The notes: generated by a model from the letters alone, not told the origin. 64,000 nucleotides of DNA from Aeromonas bestiarum (GCF_000819745.1 NZ_CDDA01000029.1:1-64000), one strand, 5' to 3'; shown: positions 49,859-60,392, counted from the first letter of the stretch. Numbers and translations: made by a program.

Positions 49859-51286
49859 TCACAGATCTTCGAGGTAGTGATAGAGGCTCTTGAGAATCGC
49901 AAAGTTCCGTTCGTTACCCTGATTCTGCTCGGCCAGCGCCTCGAGGCGAGGGGCGTAGTCCGGCAGGCGGCGGCTGAAGTAGTCGCTGCAGTGCAGGCGC
50001 CAGCGCTTCTGCTCCGCCTCGCTCAGGGTGTGCGGCCAGTTGCGGGCGCGGTAGCGGAACAGCATCTGGGGCAAACGCGCGTCTGTGAAGGCAAATTCCC
50101 GCTCCCCCAGCAGTTCGGCCGGGGTGGCACGCACCAGATCCATGGTGGCCTTGTCGCCGTGACCGAAGAAGCCGGCGTAGAGCTGGGTATCCGGATCCGA
50201 GTCGTTGTTGCCCGCGAACTCCTGATTGAACACCTCCACCAGTTTTTCCCGCACCTCGGGGTGAGCCCGCAGCAGGTTCAGGCTCTTGCGGCACTGTTCC
50301 CTGTCTATGCCAAGCTCGTCGGCGCGCTCGGAGGTCAGGGTGGCCGCCGGCGCCAGCACCGGGCACTTGTTGATGTGTACCAGCTTGACCGGAATGGCCG
50401 CCAGATCTCCCAGTTCGTCCTTGCGGGTATAGAGTCGCTCGCGGATCTCGTCGCTCGTGAGCTCGATGAGCGGGGTGGGATCGCGGGTCAAATCCACCAT
50501 GATCACCGCGTTCTGGTTGCTGGGATGCCAGGCGAGCGGTGACACCCAGCTGACGCACCCCTGCCAGGGGGAGAACATGCCGGAGACATGGGTCAGCGGC
50601 TTCATGGTCACCACGTCGATCAGTGCCTTGACCTTGTTCTTGTTGCGAAGCTCAAACAGATAGCCAAACAGCTTGGGCTGGGCCTTTTTCACCAGCCTGG
50701 CCATCTCTATGGTGGCCAGCACATCGGAGAGCGCATCGTGGGCATTGGCGTGGGCCACGCCGTTGGCCACCGTCAGCTTCTCCAGCCTGAAACTCGGCTT
50801 GCCCTCCTCGTCAAATGCCCACTCGATCCCCTCCGGGCGCAGGGCATAGCAGGCCCGCAGCATGTCGAGTATGTCCCAGCGGGAGTTGCCGTTCTGCCAG
50901 CTGTAGGCGTAGGGGTCGTAGAAGTTGCGATAGAGGGTGTAGCGGGTCACCTCGTCATCGAAGCGAATGCTGTTGTAGCCCAGCACGCAGGTATTCGGGG
51001 TGGCAAACTGCTCGTGGATCTGGGCAATGAAATCCGCCTCGCACAGCCCGTCCTTCATCGCCTTTTGCGGCGTGATGCCGGTGATGAGGCAGGCCTCCGG
51101 CTCCGGCAGATAGTCCGCCGGTGGCTTGCAATAGATGACCAGCGGCTCGCCGATGAGGTTGAAATCCGCATCGGTACGAATGCCGGCGAACTGCGCCGGC
51201 CTGTCTTTGGCCGGGCTGATGCCGAAGGTCTCGTAATCGTGGAAGTAGAAGGTGGGCGCTGTGCCGGATTGTGCTGTTTTGCTCAT
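49859..51286 (-). CDS. sbcB: Exodeoxyribonuclease I
   Basis: 475 residues from ATG 51284-51286, exactly the length of E. coli SbcB. The open frame upstream to 51373 is not family sequence. It degrades single-stranded DNA 3' to 5', interacts with SSB and acts in mismatch repair. DEDD exonuclease motifs: FYFHDYETFGI (first Asp and Glu), YNSIRFDDEVTRY, and AHDALSDVLATIE. The middle part has VDLTRDPTPLIELTSDEIRERLYT, and the C-terminus is helical. No operon partners were seen. Confidence 0.95.
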   Translation of the reverse strand: MSKTAQSGTAPTFYFHDYETFGISPAKDRPAQFAGIRTDADFNLIGEPLVIYCKPPADYLPEPEACLITGITPQKAMKDGLCEADFIAQIHEQFATPNTCVLGYNSIRFDDEVTRYTLYRNFYDPYAYSWQNGNSRWDILDMLRACYALRPEGIEWAFDEEGKPSFRLEKLTVANGVAHANAHDALSDVLATIEMARLVKKAQPKLFGYLFELRNKNKVKALIDVVTMKPLTHVSGMFSPWQGCVSWVSPLAWHPSNQNAVIMVDLTRDPTPLIELTSDEIRERLYTRKDELGDLAAIPVKLVHINKCPVLAPAATLTSERADELGIDREQCRKSLNLLRAHPEVREKLVEVFNQEFAGNNDSDPDTQLYAGFFGHGDKATMDLVRATPAELLGEREFAFTDARLPQMLFRYRARNWPHTLSEAEQKRWRLHCSDYFSRRLPDYAPRLEALAEQNQGNERNFAILKSLYHYLEDL

Positions 51287-51486
51287 AAGTTCCGAGATGG
51301 GTGTCCGATGCGGTGGTGCCACGCACCTGAGTGGGCGGTGCCATGCACCACAATTGCCTGCATGGTAAACCATAGCGCAGACAGAACGAAGGGCAGGCAG
51401 CCCGGCTGCCGGTTTATTGAACGCTCAAGGGTGCCGGATCAAGGGGCCGAGCATGATCGCGGATTGCATGGTGAAACATTGCACAA

Positions 51487-52212
51487 TCAGGTGGATCGTC
51501 GGGATGCCTCCAGAGCCACCGGCATCAGGGTATGCAGGTCCAGCAGGGTGAAGAAGCCGCCTTCGTCGGGATACCAGCCGCCTGTGTCTATGTAGTACAC
51601 ATTGCCAAGGCGGGCCGGGCGGCCCACCGGGGTGTGCCCCACCACCAGGGCGACAAGATCCTCGACCCCGCTCTCGTCCAGGCGTTCGATACGGCGCCTT
51701 GACCAGAGGCTGACGTTCTTGATGGCCCTAAGCCTCCCGCCGCTCACTCCAGCATCCAGTTTGTCCAGCAGCCCCTGCCAGGAGGAGAAGGGGCAATCGG
51801 CGTGGAGCAGCCCGACCGGGCCGGCCGGGGTGGCCACCTCGATGGCGATGGGCAGGGTGCGGTAGTGGGTGGCAAATGCCGCCTGCTCACCTGGGGTCAG
51901 TTGCTGAAACCAGCCGCCGCCGTTCTGGATCCAGTTCTCCCGATCGCAGCTCTCGTAACGGCAGACGTAGTCGTCGTGATTGCCGCAGACAGGGTGGAAC
52001 CAGGGCCTGGCCAGCCACTCGAGCACCTGGGTGCAGTCGGGGCCGCGATCCGTCAGATCCCCCACGGAGAAGAGGCGATCTCGAGCGGGATCGAATCCCG
52101 CCTGGTCCAGCGCCTGTTCCAGCCGCGAAAAATAGCCGTGGATATCGCCGACGGCGAGATCCCGCCCCAGAGGATTGCGGGCGAAGCGTCTGATCAGCGG
52201 TGACGGGTTCAT
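51487..52212 (-). CDS. PP2A-like serine/threonine protein phosphatase
   Basis: 241 residues from ATG 52210-52212, with a perfect GGAGG. Longer frames extend into unrelated sequence. Metallophosphoesterase motifs are in order: GDIHGYFSRLEQAL, GDLTDRGPDC, GNHDDYV and VVGHTPVG, which bind two metals. It resembles enterobacterial PrpA/PphA and lambda phosphatase rather than the longer ApaH. It probably removes phosphate from proteins. The target is unknown. It follows the binding-protein gene after a terminator, so it is independent. Confidence 0.85.
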   Translation of the reverse strand: MNPSPLIRRFARNPLGRDLAVGDIHGYFSRLEQALDQAGFDPARDRLFSVGDLTDRGPDCTQVLEWLARPWFHPVCGNHDDYVCRYESCDRENWIQNGGGWFQQLTPGEQAAFATHYRTLPIAIEVATPAGPVGLLHADCPFSSWQGLLDKLDAGVSGGRLRAIKNVSLWSRRRIERLDESGVEDLVALVVGHTPVGRPARLGNVYYIDTGGWYPDEGGFFTLLDLHTLMPVALEASRRST

Positions 52213-52406
52213 GGCTTGCCTCCTTGTCTGGTGTGACCGGCTCGCGGCGCCGCCGGATGGCCGATGGGTGATCGGGGGCCCGTGGACAAGTGCAGCATGG
52301 CATGCTCTGCCTCGCCATTGTAGGGGTAGATGGGGGCTCTTTCGCGTCGAGGTGCAGGCGGCCTGCATAAAGGAGAGCGGTTTGCCGCGTTGCCGGCAGA
52401 GCCCGG

Positions 52407-52439
52407 GTAAAAGAATGCCAGTCGGAGCTGACTGGCATT
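52407..52439 (-). terminator. Terminator of the amino-acid-binding protein gene
   Basis: AATGCCAGTC / GACTGGCATT form a perfect 10-bp stem. On the minus strand it is followed by CTTTTACC, 43 bp beyond the gene's stop. Confidence 0.8.
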
Positions 52440-52481
52440 GTGGGTTTGGGGGGAGCGCTTCCTGCAATGGGCCAACCGGCC

Positions 52482-53252
52482 TTAGAGCAGGTCTTCGAGC
52501 TGATACTTCTTGAGCAGCTGGTCGAAGGTGCCATCGGCCTTGACGCTGTCGATGGCGGCATCGAATAGGCCCTTGAGCTTGGCGTCGTTCTTGCGCAGCG
52601 CCACCGCCACCCCTTCACCCAGGGTCTTGTCCTGAGTGCCGTTGAACTGGGGGCCGACGAAGGCGAACTGCTTGCCCATCTCCTTGTCGAGGAAACCGAC
52701 TTTCAGCTGCACCATGTTGCCGAAGGTGTAATCGGCGCGGCCGGACTGCAGATCCAGCATGGGGGACTGGGCGTTGACGTAGCGCTTGATGCTGGCCACT
52801 TCCCCGTAACGGGCTGTGATGAAGTTGTCCTGGGGCGTGCCCTCCTGCACCGCTATCACCTTGCCCTTGAAATGTGCCTGGTCGTCGGCGAAGGTGGCGG
52901 CCTTGTCGCTGCGCCCCACGAAGCGGTTCTGCATCATGTAATAGACCTGGCTGAAGTCCACCTTCTGGCGCCGCTCGTCGGTGATGTTCATGGAGGACAT
53001 GATGGCGTCGTACTTGCGCACCTGCAGACCCGGCAGCAGGGCGTCCCAGGGCTGGTTGATCACCTCGCATTCCGTCTTCATGGCCGCGCACAGAGCGTAA
53101 GCCAGCTCGACCTCGAAGCCGCCGAGCTTGCCGCTGTTATCGACCATCTCGAAGGGGGGATAGGTGGCATCGGTGGCGATCACCAGGGGTTTGGCGGCGG
53201 CTTGGCCGGCGGTGGCCAGGGCCACCAGCATCATTGCGGTATTGAATTTCAT
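52482..53252 (-). CDS. Periplasmic cationic amino-acid-binding protein (ArtJ/ArgT/HisJ family)
   Basis: 256 residues from ATG 53250-53252, because GGGA is six bases upstream. An ATG two codons earlier touches the ribosome site. Signal peptide ends AAA-KP. The solute-binding family 3 pattern is clear: LVIATDATYPPFEMVD, GFEVELAYALC, and YDAIMSSMNITDERR, with paired Cys in the first lobe. It should feed Arg, His or Lys/ornithine to an ABC permease, which is not encoded next to it, so it may be an orphan receptor for a distant transporter. Confidence 0.86.
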   Translation of the reverse strand: MKFNTAMMLVALATAGQAAAKPLVIATDATYPPFEMVDNSGKLGGFEVELAYALCAAMKTECEVINQPWDALLPGLQVRKYDAIMSSMNITDERRQKVDFSQVYYMMQNRFVGRSDKAATFADDQAHFKGKVIAVQEGTPQDNFITARYGEVASIKRYVNAQSPMLDLQSGRADYTFGNMVQLKVGFLDKEMGKQFAFVGPQFNGTQDKTLGEGVAVALRKNDAKLKGLFDAAIDSVKADGTFDQLLKKYQLEDLL

Positions 53253-53314
53253 GGTCATTCCCTTGCCGTTGTGGCGTCTGTGGCGTCATGCCGATGGTCT
53301 TGAATGTACCGGCC

Positions 53315-54130
53315 TTAGGGGCCGACGGGTATCTTGCGATGGCTGAGAGCCGGCAGTTGGCTGCGCACCCTGCGCTGGGCGGCCAGATCCAGGGTGGCGA
53401 TGGCCATGCCCTGACCCTCCTCTACCTGGGCCAGCACCCGGCCCCAGGGATCGATGATCATGCTGTGGCCGAAGGTGCGGCGCCCGCCGGGGTGCTCTCC
53501 CCCCTGGGCCGAGGCCAGCACGAAGGCGAGATTTTCCACCGCCCTGGCCCGCAGCAGCAGCTCCCAGTGCGCGAGCCCTGTGGTGTGGGTGAAGGCGGCG
53601 GGCAGGGCGATGAAGTCGGGGGCAGGGTCCAGGCGAAACAGCTCCGGGAAGCGCAGGTCGTAGCAGATCCCGACGCGCAGCATGCCCCAGGGCAGGGGAT
53701 GGCTCACCACCTCCCGGCCCGGGCTCATGGTCGCGGCCTCGTCATACTGCTCCTGCCCGGTGCAAAAGCCAAACAGGTGCAGCTTGTCGTAGCGGCTCGC
53801 GAGCTCCCCTTGCGGGTCGATGAGCAGGCTGCTGTTATGCATCTTGCCGGGCTCGTCGCTTACGAGCGGCAATGTGCCCGCCAGCAGCCAGATTCCGAGC
53901 TCCCTGGCCAGCTCCCGGGCCCAGACCAGCAGGGGGTGACTGCTCACGGGGGCGGCCAGGGCGACCCGCGCCCGCTCGTCGACGGGCATCAGGTAGAAGT
54001 ATTCGGGCAGCAGGGCCAGCTCGGCCCCCTCGGCCGCCGCCTGACGCAGCAGGGCCTCGGCCTGGGCCAGGTTGTGGTCGAGACTGTCCCCGGAGACCAT
54101 CTGGATAACGGCAACGCGCAGTGAATCCAT
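53315..54130 (-). CDS. Carbon-nitrogen hydrolase, probable omega-amidase
   Basis: 271 residues from ATG 54128-54130, with a perfect GGAGG. Nitrilase superfamily with the Glu-Lys-Cys triad visible: Glu in LLPEYFYL, Lys in RYDKLHLFGF and Cys in VGICYDLRFPELFR. LLRARAVENLAFVL and MIIDPWGRVLA are family blocks. It lies eight bases after the aminotransferase, so the two are translated from one message. Known pairs of this kind are glutamine transaminase plus omega-amidase, which remove 2-oxoglutaramate. That makes omega-amidase more likely than a nitrilase. Confidence 0.85.
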   Translation of the reverse strand: MDSLRVAVIQMVSGDSLDHNLAQAEALLRQAAAEGAELALLPEYFYLMPVDERARVALAAPVSSHPLLVWARELARELGIWLLAGTLPLVSDEPGKMHNSSLLIDPQGELASRYDKLHLFGFCTGQEQYDEAATMSPGREVVSHPLPWGMLRVGICYDLRFPELFRLDPAPDFIALPAAFTHTTGLAHWELLLRARAVENLAFVLASAQGGEHPGGRRTFGHSMIIDPWGRVLAQVEEGQGMAIATLDLAAQRRVRSQLPALSHRKIPVGP

Positions 54131-54138
54131 GGTGCCTC

Positions 54139-55290
54139 CTAGACGCCGCACAGGCGCTCGGCGCCCGCCAGCAGGGTGTCGTCATCCTTGGAGAAGGAGA
54201 GGCGGATGACCCGCTGATCCGTGCCGTCGTGATAGAAGGCGGAGACGGGTATGGTGGCGACCCCGTGCTCGCGGATCAGCCGCTGTACGAACAGGCTGTC
54301 CGCCTCGTCACTGATCCGCTCGTAGCTGGCCAGCATGAAGAAGCTGCCGGCGGAGGGCAGCAGCGTGAAACGCGAATTCCCCAGGGCCGAGACCAGCAGG
54401 TCTCGCTTGCGCTGATAGAAGGCCGCCAGCCCCTGATAGTGGGCCGGTTGCTGCAACAGGTGGGCGAAGCCGTACTGCATGGGGGTGTCGGCGGCGAACA
54501 TGGCGAACTGGTGCACCTTGCGGATCTCCTCCATCAGGGGGCGGGGTGCCACGCAGTAGCCCACCCGCCAGCCGGTGACGTGGAAGGTCTTGCCGAAGGA
54601 GAAGACGGCGACGGAGCGCTCCACCAGCTCCGGATAGCGGATGACGCTCTGGTGCAGGGCTCCGTCGAACACCACGTGCTCATAGACCTCGTCCGAGAGA
54701 ATGACGATGTCGGTGCCGCGCACCAGGCGGGCGAGGCGCTCCTGATCCCCCGCCTGCCAGACGGTGCCGGTGGGGTTGTGGGGGGTGTTGAGCACTATCA
54801 TGCGGGTGCGCGGTGTGATGCGGGCGGCCACCTCCTCCCAGGGGATGGCAAAGTCCGGCGCCTTGAGGGCGATCACCACAGGGGTGGCCCCCTGCAGCTG
54901 GATCATGGGGCGGTAGCTGTCGAACGCCGGCTCGAACATGATCACCTCGTCGCCGGGGTGGACCAGGGCTGTGATGGCGCAGAACAGGGCCTCGCTGGCG
55001 CTGGCGGTGATGGTGACCTCCTCGCCCGCGTCATAGTGGTGGCCGTAGCTGGTCGCTATCTTGGCCGCCAGTTGCTCGCGCAGGGCGGGCAGCCCCGTCA
55101 TGGGGGCATACTGGTTCTCCCCCGCCAGCATGGCCTCATGGGTGACCCGGATGAGCTCGGGGTCGCAGGGGAAGCTCGGGGCTCCCTGGGAGAGGTTGAT
55201 GCTGGGGTGGCGGTCGGCCAGATCCCCGATGACGCTGAAGATGGTGGTACCCACCTGGGGCAGTTTGCTGACAATGCGGGGGGAAGACAT
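54139..55290 (-). CDS. ybdL: Methionine/glutamine aminotransferase (YbdL-like)
   Basis: 383 residues, fold type I class I aminotransferase. Visible are the N-terminal INLSQGAPSFPCDPEL, the NTPHNPTG motif, and the PLP Lys in FSFGKTFHVTGWRVG. It resembles E. coli YbdL, which prefers methionine and aromatic amino acids, and the glutamine transaminase K family. With the coupled omega-amidase it would recycle the keto acid of methionine using glutamine as donor. It is divergent from a LysR regulator across 114 bp. Confidence 0.88.
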   Translation of the reverse strand: MSSPRIVSKLPQVGTTIFSVIGDLADRHPSINLSQGAPSFPCDPELIRVTHEAMLAGENQYAPMTGLPALREQLAAKIATSYGHHYDAGEEVTITASASEALFCAITALVHPGDEVIMFEPAFDSYRPMIQLQGATPVVIALKAPDFAIPWEEVAARITPRTRMIVLNTPHNPTGTVWQAGDQERLARLVRGTDIVILSDEVYEHVVFDGALHQSVIRYPELVERSVAVFSFGKTFHVTGWRVGYCVAPRPLMEEIRKVHQFAMFAADTPMQYGFAHLLQQPAHYQGLAAFYQRKRDLLVSALGNSRFTLLPSAGSFFMLASYERISDEADSLFVQRLIREHGVATIPVSAFYHDGTDQRVIRLSFSKDDDTLLAGAERLCGV

Positions 55291-55404
55291 TACGCCATCA
55301 CCTGAGTGTGTGAAAGATGTCCCTTTTTAGCCTCGCGGCCCCTTGCCGGACAACGGATTATTCGGCATGTTACGCATGAGTTTTTCTCAAGCATGGAGCC
55401 TTGA

Positions 55405-56295
55405 ATGTTGACCAGCCAGCCCCGTAGCCACTTGCCTCTCTATGGCCTGCAGGTGTTCGAGTGTGCCGCCCGCCATCTGAGTTTCACCCTGGCGGCCGAC
55501 GAGCTATGCGTGAGCCAGGGGGCCGTGAGCAAGCAGATAGCCCAGCTGGAGGCCCGCCTCGGTCATCTGCTGTTCGTGCGTGGCACCCGCTGCCTGAGCC
55601 TGACCCCGGCCGCCGAGCGGCTGCTGCCCTTCATCGGGGAGGGACTGGCTCGTATGGGGGAGGGGGTCAGCGCCCTGCAAACCCTGCCCCACGAGCAGGC
55701 TATCAGCATCAAGGTGCCCTCCTGCGCCAGCCGCTGGTTGCTGCGACGGCTGCAAGCGTTCGATGGAGAGGCGGTCGAGGTGCGTGGCAGTCACAGCCAC
55801 GGCATCGATTTTTCCCGCGAGCCCTTCGATCTCGCCATCGTCTATCAATCCACTCAGGCCAGATACCCCCACAGCCAGCCGCTGTTTCGGGAGCGCTTGA
55901 CCCCCATCTGTGCCCCCGCCTTCGCGGCCAAGCATCGCTTGTTCGAACGCTCCCTCGAGGAGCTGCCCCTGTTGCCGCTGCTCCATGCCAGTGCGGATCG
56001 GCGGGATTGGCGCAACTGGTTCGCCGCCTTCCTCGATACTCCCTGGCAGCCTCAGGGCGGCCAGCTGTTCGATACCCTGGACTTGGCGATGAATGCGGCC
56101 TTGCAGGGCTTTGGCCTCTCCCTCGGGGACCCGACCATAGTGGCCGAGGAGCTCGGCAGCGGCGCATTGGTGGCACCCTTTGCCCCCGTGCTCAGCACGG
56201 ATCATGAGTACGCCCTGCTCGCCCGCCCCGACAGCCAGCGCCAGGGGGTGGCCCGCACCTGTCACTGGTTGCTGGAGAGCCGCGACCATCCCTGA
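55405..56295 (+). CDS. LysR-family transcriptional regulator (GcvA-like)
   Basis: 296 residues. The N-terminal winged HTH (about 10-70) reads LPLYGLQVFECAARHLSFTL, then AADELCVSQGAVSKQIAQLE, close to the GcvA/AmpR group. The C-terminal part is a periplasmic-binding-like effector domain. It is divergent from the aminotransferase-amidase pair, the classic position of a LysR regulator over its target, so control of that pair is inferred. The inducer is unknown. A hairpin follows, shared with the ara operon end. Confidence 0.87.
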   Translation: MLTSQPRSHLPLYGLQVFECAARHLSFTLAADELCVSQGAVSKQIAQLEARLGHLLFVRGTRCLSLTPAAERLLPFIGEGLARMGEGVSALQTLPHEQAISIKVPSCASRWLLRRLQAFDGEAVEVRGSHSHGIDFSREPFDLAIVYQSTQARYPHSQPLFRERLTPICAPAFAAKHRLFERSLEELPLLPLLHASADRRDWRNWFAAFLDTPWQPQGGQLFDTLDLAMNAALQGFGLSLGDPTIVAEELGSGALVAPFAPVLSTDHEYALLARPDSQRQGVARTCHWLLESRDHP

Positions 56296-56346
56296 TCGCT
56301 GTCAGCGCCTCGTCTGGCGGGGTGACATCTGTCCGCGCAAGCAAAG

Positions 56347-56372
56347 CAACAGCCCCGCTGGCGGGGCTGTTG
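56347..56372. terminator. Terminator between the LysR gene and araA
   Basis: CAACAGCCCC / GGGGCTGTTG pair around GCTGGC. On the minus strand CTTTGC follows. It lies between two converging genes and can serve both. Confidence 0.75.
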
Positions 56373-56403
56373 TCATGCTGGTGGCCGCTGGCCTAAGAAG
56401 GCG

Positions 56404-57903
56404 TTAGCGGCAGATCTTGTAGTAGACCTCGTTCCACTGCAGGGTCTGCTTGAGCTCGGGAATGCGGGTGTGCTCGTCGATCACCACTAACTCTATGCCC
56501 ATGAGGTCGGCGAAGGTGCGCAGCTGCGCTATATCCACCGACTGGGTAAACACAGAGTGGTGGGCGGCCCCGGCCAGGATCCAGGCCTCGGCGCTGGTTT
56601 GCAGATCCGGCATGGGGTTCCACAGGGCGCTCGCCACCGGTAGTTTCGGCATGGCCTCTGGCAAGTCCACCACCTCCAGCTGATTGACCACCAGCCGGAA
56701 GCGGTTGCCCAGATCGATCAGGCTGGCGTTGACCGCCTTGCCGGCGGGGGCCGCAAACAGCAGGCGGGCCGGATCGGCCTTCTTGCCTATGCCCAGATGC
56801 TGGGCATCCAGCACGGGTTTATCGGCCGCGATGGAGGGACAAACCTCCAGCATATGAGCTCCCAGCACCAGGTTGTTGCCCGCCTCCAGGTGGTAGGTGT
56901 AGTCCTCCATGAAGGAGGTACCGCCTGCAAGACTGGCACCCATCACCTTGAGGGTGCGCAGCAGGGCCGCGGTCTTCCAGTCTCCTTCCGCGCCAAAGCC
57001 GAAGCCTTGCTGCATCAGGCGCTGACAGGCCAGCCCCGGCAGCTGGTGCAGGCCGTGAAGGTCTTCAAAGGTGGTGGTAAAGGCGCCAAAGCCGCCGTCG
57101 GTGAGGAATTTCTTCATCCCCAGCTCCTGGCGCGCCGCCTCATACAGAGAAGCGCGAAGCTCCCCGCCCGCCTGCACCGCCTCGGTCAGGGTGTAGGTTT
57201 CTTCGTATTCGGCCAGCAGCGCCTCGATGTCGCTTGCGGGCACGGCGTCGATGACCTTCACCAGATCCCCGACCGGGTGGTAGTTCACCTGATAACCGAA
57301 CTGGATCTGGGCCTCAATCTTGTCGCCCTCGGTGACCGCCACGTTGCGCATGTTGTCGCCAAATCGGGCGATCTTCAGGTGGCGGCTGTCGTGAATGGCG
57401 GCGGCGACCCGCATCCAGTTGCCCAGCTTGCGGTGGGCCTCTTCATCCTGCCAGTGACCGACCACCACGGTGCGCGGCAGCCGCAGGCGAGCCCCCATGA
57501 AACCGAACTCACGGCCACCGTGGGCGGTCTGGTTCAGGTTCATGAAGTCCATGTCGATCTCGCTCCACGGCAGATCCCGGTTGAACTGGGTGTGAAATTG
57601 CAGCAGGGGTTTTTGCAACTGACTCAGCGCCGGGATCCACATCTTGGCGGGGGAGAAGGTGTGCATCCACACCATGAGACCTATGCAGCGCTGGTCGTGG
57701 TTGGCATCGCGGGCCACCGCGCTTATCTCGTCGAGGGTGGTGCCGGTGGGCTTGAGCACTATCTTGACCGGCAGACCGGCGCGCTCGTTGAGCTGGCTGG
57801 TGATGGTGTGGGCGTGATCGGCCACCTGCTTCAGGGTGGCGGCGCCATACAGGTGCTGGCTGCCGACCAGGAACCACACTTCCAGCTGTTTCATGAATTC
57901 CAT
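56404..57903 (-). CDS. araA: L-arabinose isomerase
   Basis: 499 residues from ATG 57901-57903, with GAGGA nine bases before it. It converts L-arabinose to L-ribulose in the cytoplasm using Mn2+. Family sequence is strong: [12 protein letters not shown] near the start, [42 protein letters not shown] and the end [13 protein letters not shown], covering the active-site Glu and His residues. It is the last gene of the araB-araD-araA transcript. E. coli has the order BAD. Confidence 0.96.
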   Translation of the reverse strand: MEFMKQLEVWFLVGSQHLYGAATLKQVADHAHTITSQLNERAGLPVKIVLKPTGTTLDEISAVARDANHDQRCIGLMVWMHTFSPAKMWIPALSQLQKPLLQFHTQFNRDLPWSEIDMDFMNLNQTAHGGREFGFMGARLRLPRTVVVGHWQDEEAHRKLGNWMRVAAAIHDSRHLKIARFGDNMRNVAVTEGDKIEAQIQFGYQVNYHPVGDLVKVIDAVPASDIEALLAEYEETYTLTEAVQAGGELRASLYEAARQELGMKKFLTDGGFGAFTTTFEDLHGLHQLPGLACQRLMQQGFGFGAEGDWKTAALLRTLKVMGASLAGGTSFMEDYTYHLEAGNNLVLGAHMLEVCPSIAADKPVLDAQHLGIGKKADPARLLFAAPAGKAVNASLIDLGNRFRLVVNQLEVVDLPEAMPKLPVASALWNPMPDLQTSAEAWILAGAAHHSVFTQSVDIAQLRTFADLMGIELVVIDEHTRIPELKQTLQWNEVYYKICR

Positions 57904-57918
57904 CTTGGTGTCCTCTGT

Positions 57919-58617
57919 TTATGCTTTTGTCTGGCCGTAATAGGCGTGTTTGCCATGTTTGCGCTGGTAGTGCTTCTCCAGCAGGTAATCGGGCAGGGGA
58001 CGGGCCGCAGGGTTGATCTGGCCGGTGAGCCAGGCCATGCGGGCCACCTCTTCCAGCACCACGGCGTTGTGTACCGCGTCCTCGGCGCTCTTGCCCCAGC
58101 TGAAGGGGCCATGGTTGGCCACCAGCACCCCCGGCATGGTGAGGATGGGGGTCTGTTTGAGGGTCTCGACGATGAGATGACCGGTCAGCCCCTCGTAATC
58201 CTCCTCCACTTCACCCGGGGTGAGCAGGCGCGAGCAGGGGATCTCGCCGTGAAAGTAGTCGGCCTGGGTAGTGCCGAAAATGGGGATGGCGCGCCCCGCC
58301 TGGGCCCAGGCGGTGGCGTGGGTGGAGTGGGTGTGCACCACGCCGCCAAGCTCCGGATAGGCGCGATAGAGCACCAGGTGGGTAGCGGTGTCGGAGGAGG
58401 GGTGCAAGGCGCCTTCCACCTGCTTGCCCGCCAGATCCAGCACCACCATGTCTTCGAGCAGCATCCGCTCATAACTGACGCCGCTTGGCTTTATCACCAC
58501 CAGATTGCGCTCTCGGTCGATGCCGCTCACGTTGCCCCAGGTGAAGGTCACCAGCTCGTGGCGCGGCAGATCCAGATTGGCGACGAGCACCTGCTCCTTG
58601 AGCATCTTGAGGTTCAT
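57919..58617 (-). CDS. araD: L-ribulose-5-phosphate 4-epimerase
   Basis: 232 residues, class II aldolase fold. It makes D-xylulose 5-phosphate from L-ribulose 5-phosphate, feeding the pentose-phosphate pathway. Zn ligands are in [18 protein letters not shown] and in the later [10 protein letters not shown] region. [12 protein letters not shown] near the N-terminus is typical. Its ATG overlaps the araB stop by four bases (ATGA), and araA starts 15 bp after it, so the three genes form one tightly packed operon. Confidence 0.95.
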   Translation of the reverse strand: MNLKMLKEQVLVANLDLPRHELVTFTWGNVSGIDRERNLVVIKPSGVSYERMLLEDMVVLDLAGKQVEGALHPSSDTATHLVLYRAYPELGGVVHTHSTHATAWAQAGRAIPIFGTTQADYFHGEIPCSRLLTPGEVEEDYEGLTGHLIVETLKQTPILTMPGVLVANHGPFSWGKSAEDAVHNAVVLEEVARMAWLTGQINPAARPLPDYLLEKHYQRKHGKHAYYGQTKA

Positions 58618-60305
58618 GCCGGTATCCCCCGGTTGTAGAGTGGCTCGGCGGCGGCGCCCCAGGCAAGGTAGCGCTGGTAGAGGCGCTCATACTCGGCGAC
58701 CCGCTCGGGGTCAGGCTGGTGGGTGCGCTCCACGGCGCTCGCCATGTGGTGCTGGGCCTTGGCCACATCGGCGTGGATCCCGGCCGCCACGGCGGCAAAG
58801 ATGGCCGCCCCCAGGGCGCAGCACTGATCCGAAGCCACCACCTGGATGGGCCTGTTCATTACGTCGGCGCAGGTCTGCATCACGGTGGCCGACTTGCGGG
58901 CGATGCCGCCAAGGGCGATCACCTGCTCCACCGGCACCTGCTGACTGGTCATGCACTCCATGATGCTGCGGGCCCCGAAGGCGGTGGAGGCCACCAGGGC
59001 ACCGAACAGATCGGGTGCATCGGTGCCGAGGTTGAGCCCGGTGACGGTGCCTTGCAGGCGCTGGTTTGCGTAAGGGGTGCGGCGACCGTTGAACCAGTCG
59101 AGCACCACCGGCAAGTGGGCCAGATCGCGCTGCTGCTCCCAGGCGGCGGCGAGGCTTGGCAGCAGCTCCCGCTTGTGGGCCTCGATGGCGGTGCGCAGCT
59201 CAGGGTACTGGGCGGCGAGGCTCTCCAGCGGCCAGCCGAGCTGGCGCTGATACCAGGCATAGATGTCGCCGAACGCCGATTGTCCCGCCTCCAGCCCCAC
59301 CATGCCCGGCACTACGCTGCCGTCCACCTGGCCGCAGATCCCGGCAATGGCGCGATCGCCTATGGTGGCCTCGTCGGCGATCAGGATGTCGCAGGTGGAG
59401 GTACCGATGACCTTGACCAGCGCATTGTTGCCGGCCCCGGCCCCCACAGCCCCCATGTGGCAGTCAAAGGCGCCGCCGGCGATCACCACCTCGCAGGAGA
59501 GATGCAGCCGCTCCGCCCACTCGGGAGTCAGAGTGCCGACCGGCAGGTCGGCGGTCCAGCTGTCGGTAAAGAGCGGGCAGTCGAGATCCTCGGTCAACAG
59601 CGGATCCAGCGCGTTGAGAAACTCGGCGGGGGGCAGGCCGCCCCAGCGCGGATGCCAGAGAGACTTGTGGCCGGCGGAGCAGCGCCCGCGTCGGATGTCG
59701 GCCGGGGCCTGGGTGCCGCTCAGGATGGCGGGGACCCAGTCGCACAGCTCGACCCAGTTGCAGGCGGCGGCGCGCACCGCCGCATCACTGCGGGAGACGT
59801 GCAGTATCTTGGCCCAGAACCACTCGGAGGAGTAGACCCCGCCGATGTAGCGGCTGTAGTCGGGGAACTGGCCGCTGTGGCAAAGGGCGGTGATGGCCTC
59901 GGCCTCCTCGATGGCGGTGTGATCCTTCCACAGCACGAACATGGCGTTGGGGTTGTCGGCAAACTCCGGACGCAGGGCCAGCACATGCCCCTCTGCATCG
60001 ATGGGGGCCGGCGTCGAGCCTGTGCTGTCCACCCCTATGCCATGCACGGCGGCGCGCTGACTCGGGGTGAGCTGGCTCACCACAGCCACCACCGCCTGCT
60101 CCATGGATTCCAGATAGTCGAGGGGGTGGTGGCGGAACTGGTTGGTGACCGGCTGGCAGTAACGACCGACCTGCCAGCGCGGGTAATAGACGACCTGGGT
60201 TGCCAGCTCGGCGCCGTCGTGGCAGCGCACGGCGAGTGCCCTGACCGAATCGCTGCCGAAATCGAGTCCGATGGTGATGTGCTCGGACCTGGGGTGCTCA
60301 GACAT
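58614..60305 (-). CDS. araB: Ribulokinase
   Basis: 563 residues of the FGGY sugar-kinase family. It phosphorylates L-ribulose. Visible are the N-terminal [17 protein letters not shown] with the catalytic phosphate-binding loop, [27 protein letters not shown], and the late [21 protein letters not shown]. It is first in araBDA, with its promoter in the divergent region shared with araFGH, where an AraC-like site lies 88 bp upstream. Confidence 0.96.
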   Translation of the reverse strand: MSEHPRSEHITIGLDFGSDSVRALAVRCHDGAELATQVVYYPRWQVGRYCQPVTNQFRHHPLDYLESMEQAVVAVVSQLTPSQRAAVHGIGVDSTGSTPAPIDAEGHVLALRPEFADNPNAMFVLWKDHTAIEEAEAITALCHSGQFPDYSRYIGGVYSSEWFWAKILHVSRSDAAVRAAACNWVELCDWVPAILSGTQAPADIRRGRCSAGHKSLWHPRWGGLPPAEFLNALDPLLTEDLDCPLFTDSWTADLPVGTLTPEWAERLHLSCEVVIAGGAFDCHMGAVGAGAGNNALVKVIGTSTCDILIADEATIGDRAIAGICGQVDGSVVPGMVGLEAGQSAFGDIYAWYQRQLGWPLESLAAQYPELRTAIEAHKRELLPSLAAAWEQQRDLAHLPVVLDWFNGRRTPYANQRLQGTVTGLNLGTDAPDLFGALVASTAFGARSIMECMTSQQVPVEQVIALGGIARKSATVMQTCADVMNRPIQVVASDQCCALGAAIFAAVAAGIHADVAKAQHHMASAVERTHQPDPERVAEYERLYQRYLAWGAAAEPLYNRGIPA

Positions 60306-60392
60306 AAGTGCTCCTGACCATCAATGAGGGGTGACTGGTGAGGAACCATAGGAGATGGAGCGGACGGGCGGTTAGCCATTGGCTGCTGGAAA

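Noticed and set aside
51295..51365. Two short GGTGC-CAY-GCACC dyads upstream of sbcB
   Set aside because: The stems are only five base pairs and no family of repeats was seen elsewhere in the window.
56797..58638. 613-codon open frame antisense to araA-araD
   Set aside because: It mirrors GC-rich third positions of the real genes and has no recognisable domains. The opposite strand is clearly ara. The same applies to 58719-60317, 61518-63248, 14547-15995 and 32434-34296.
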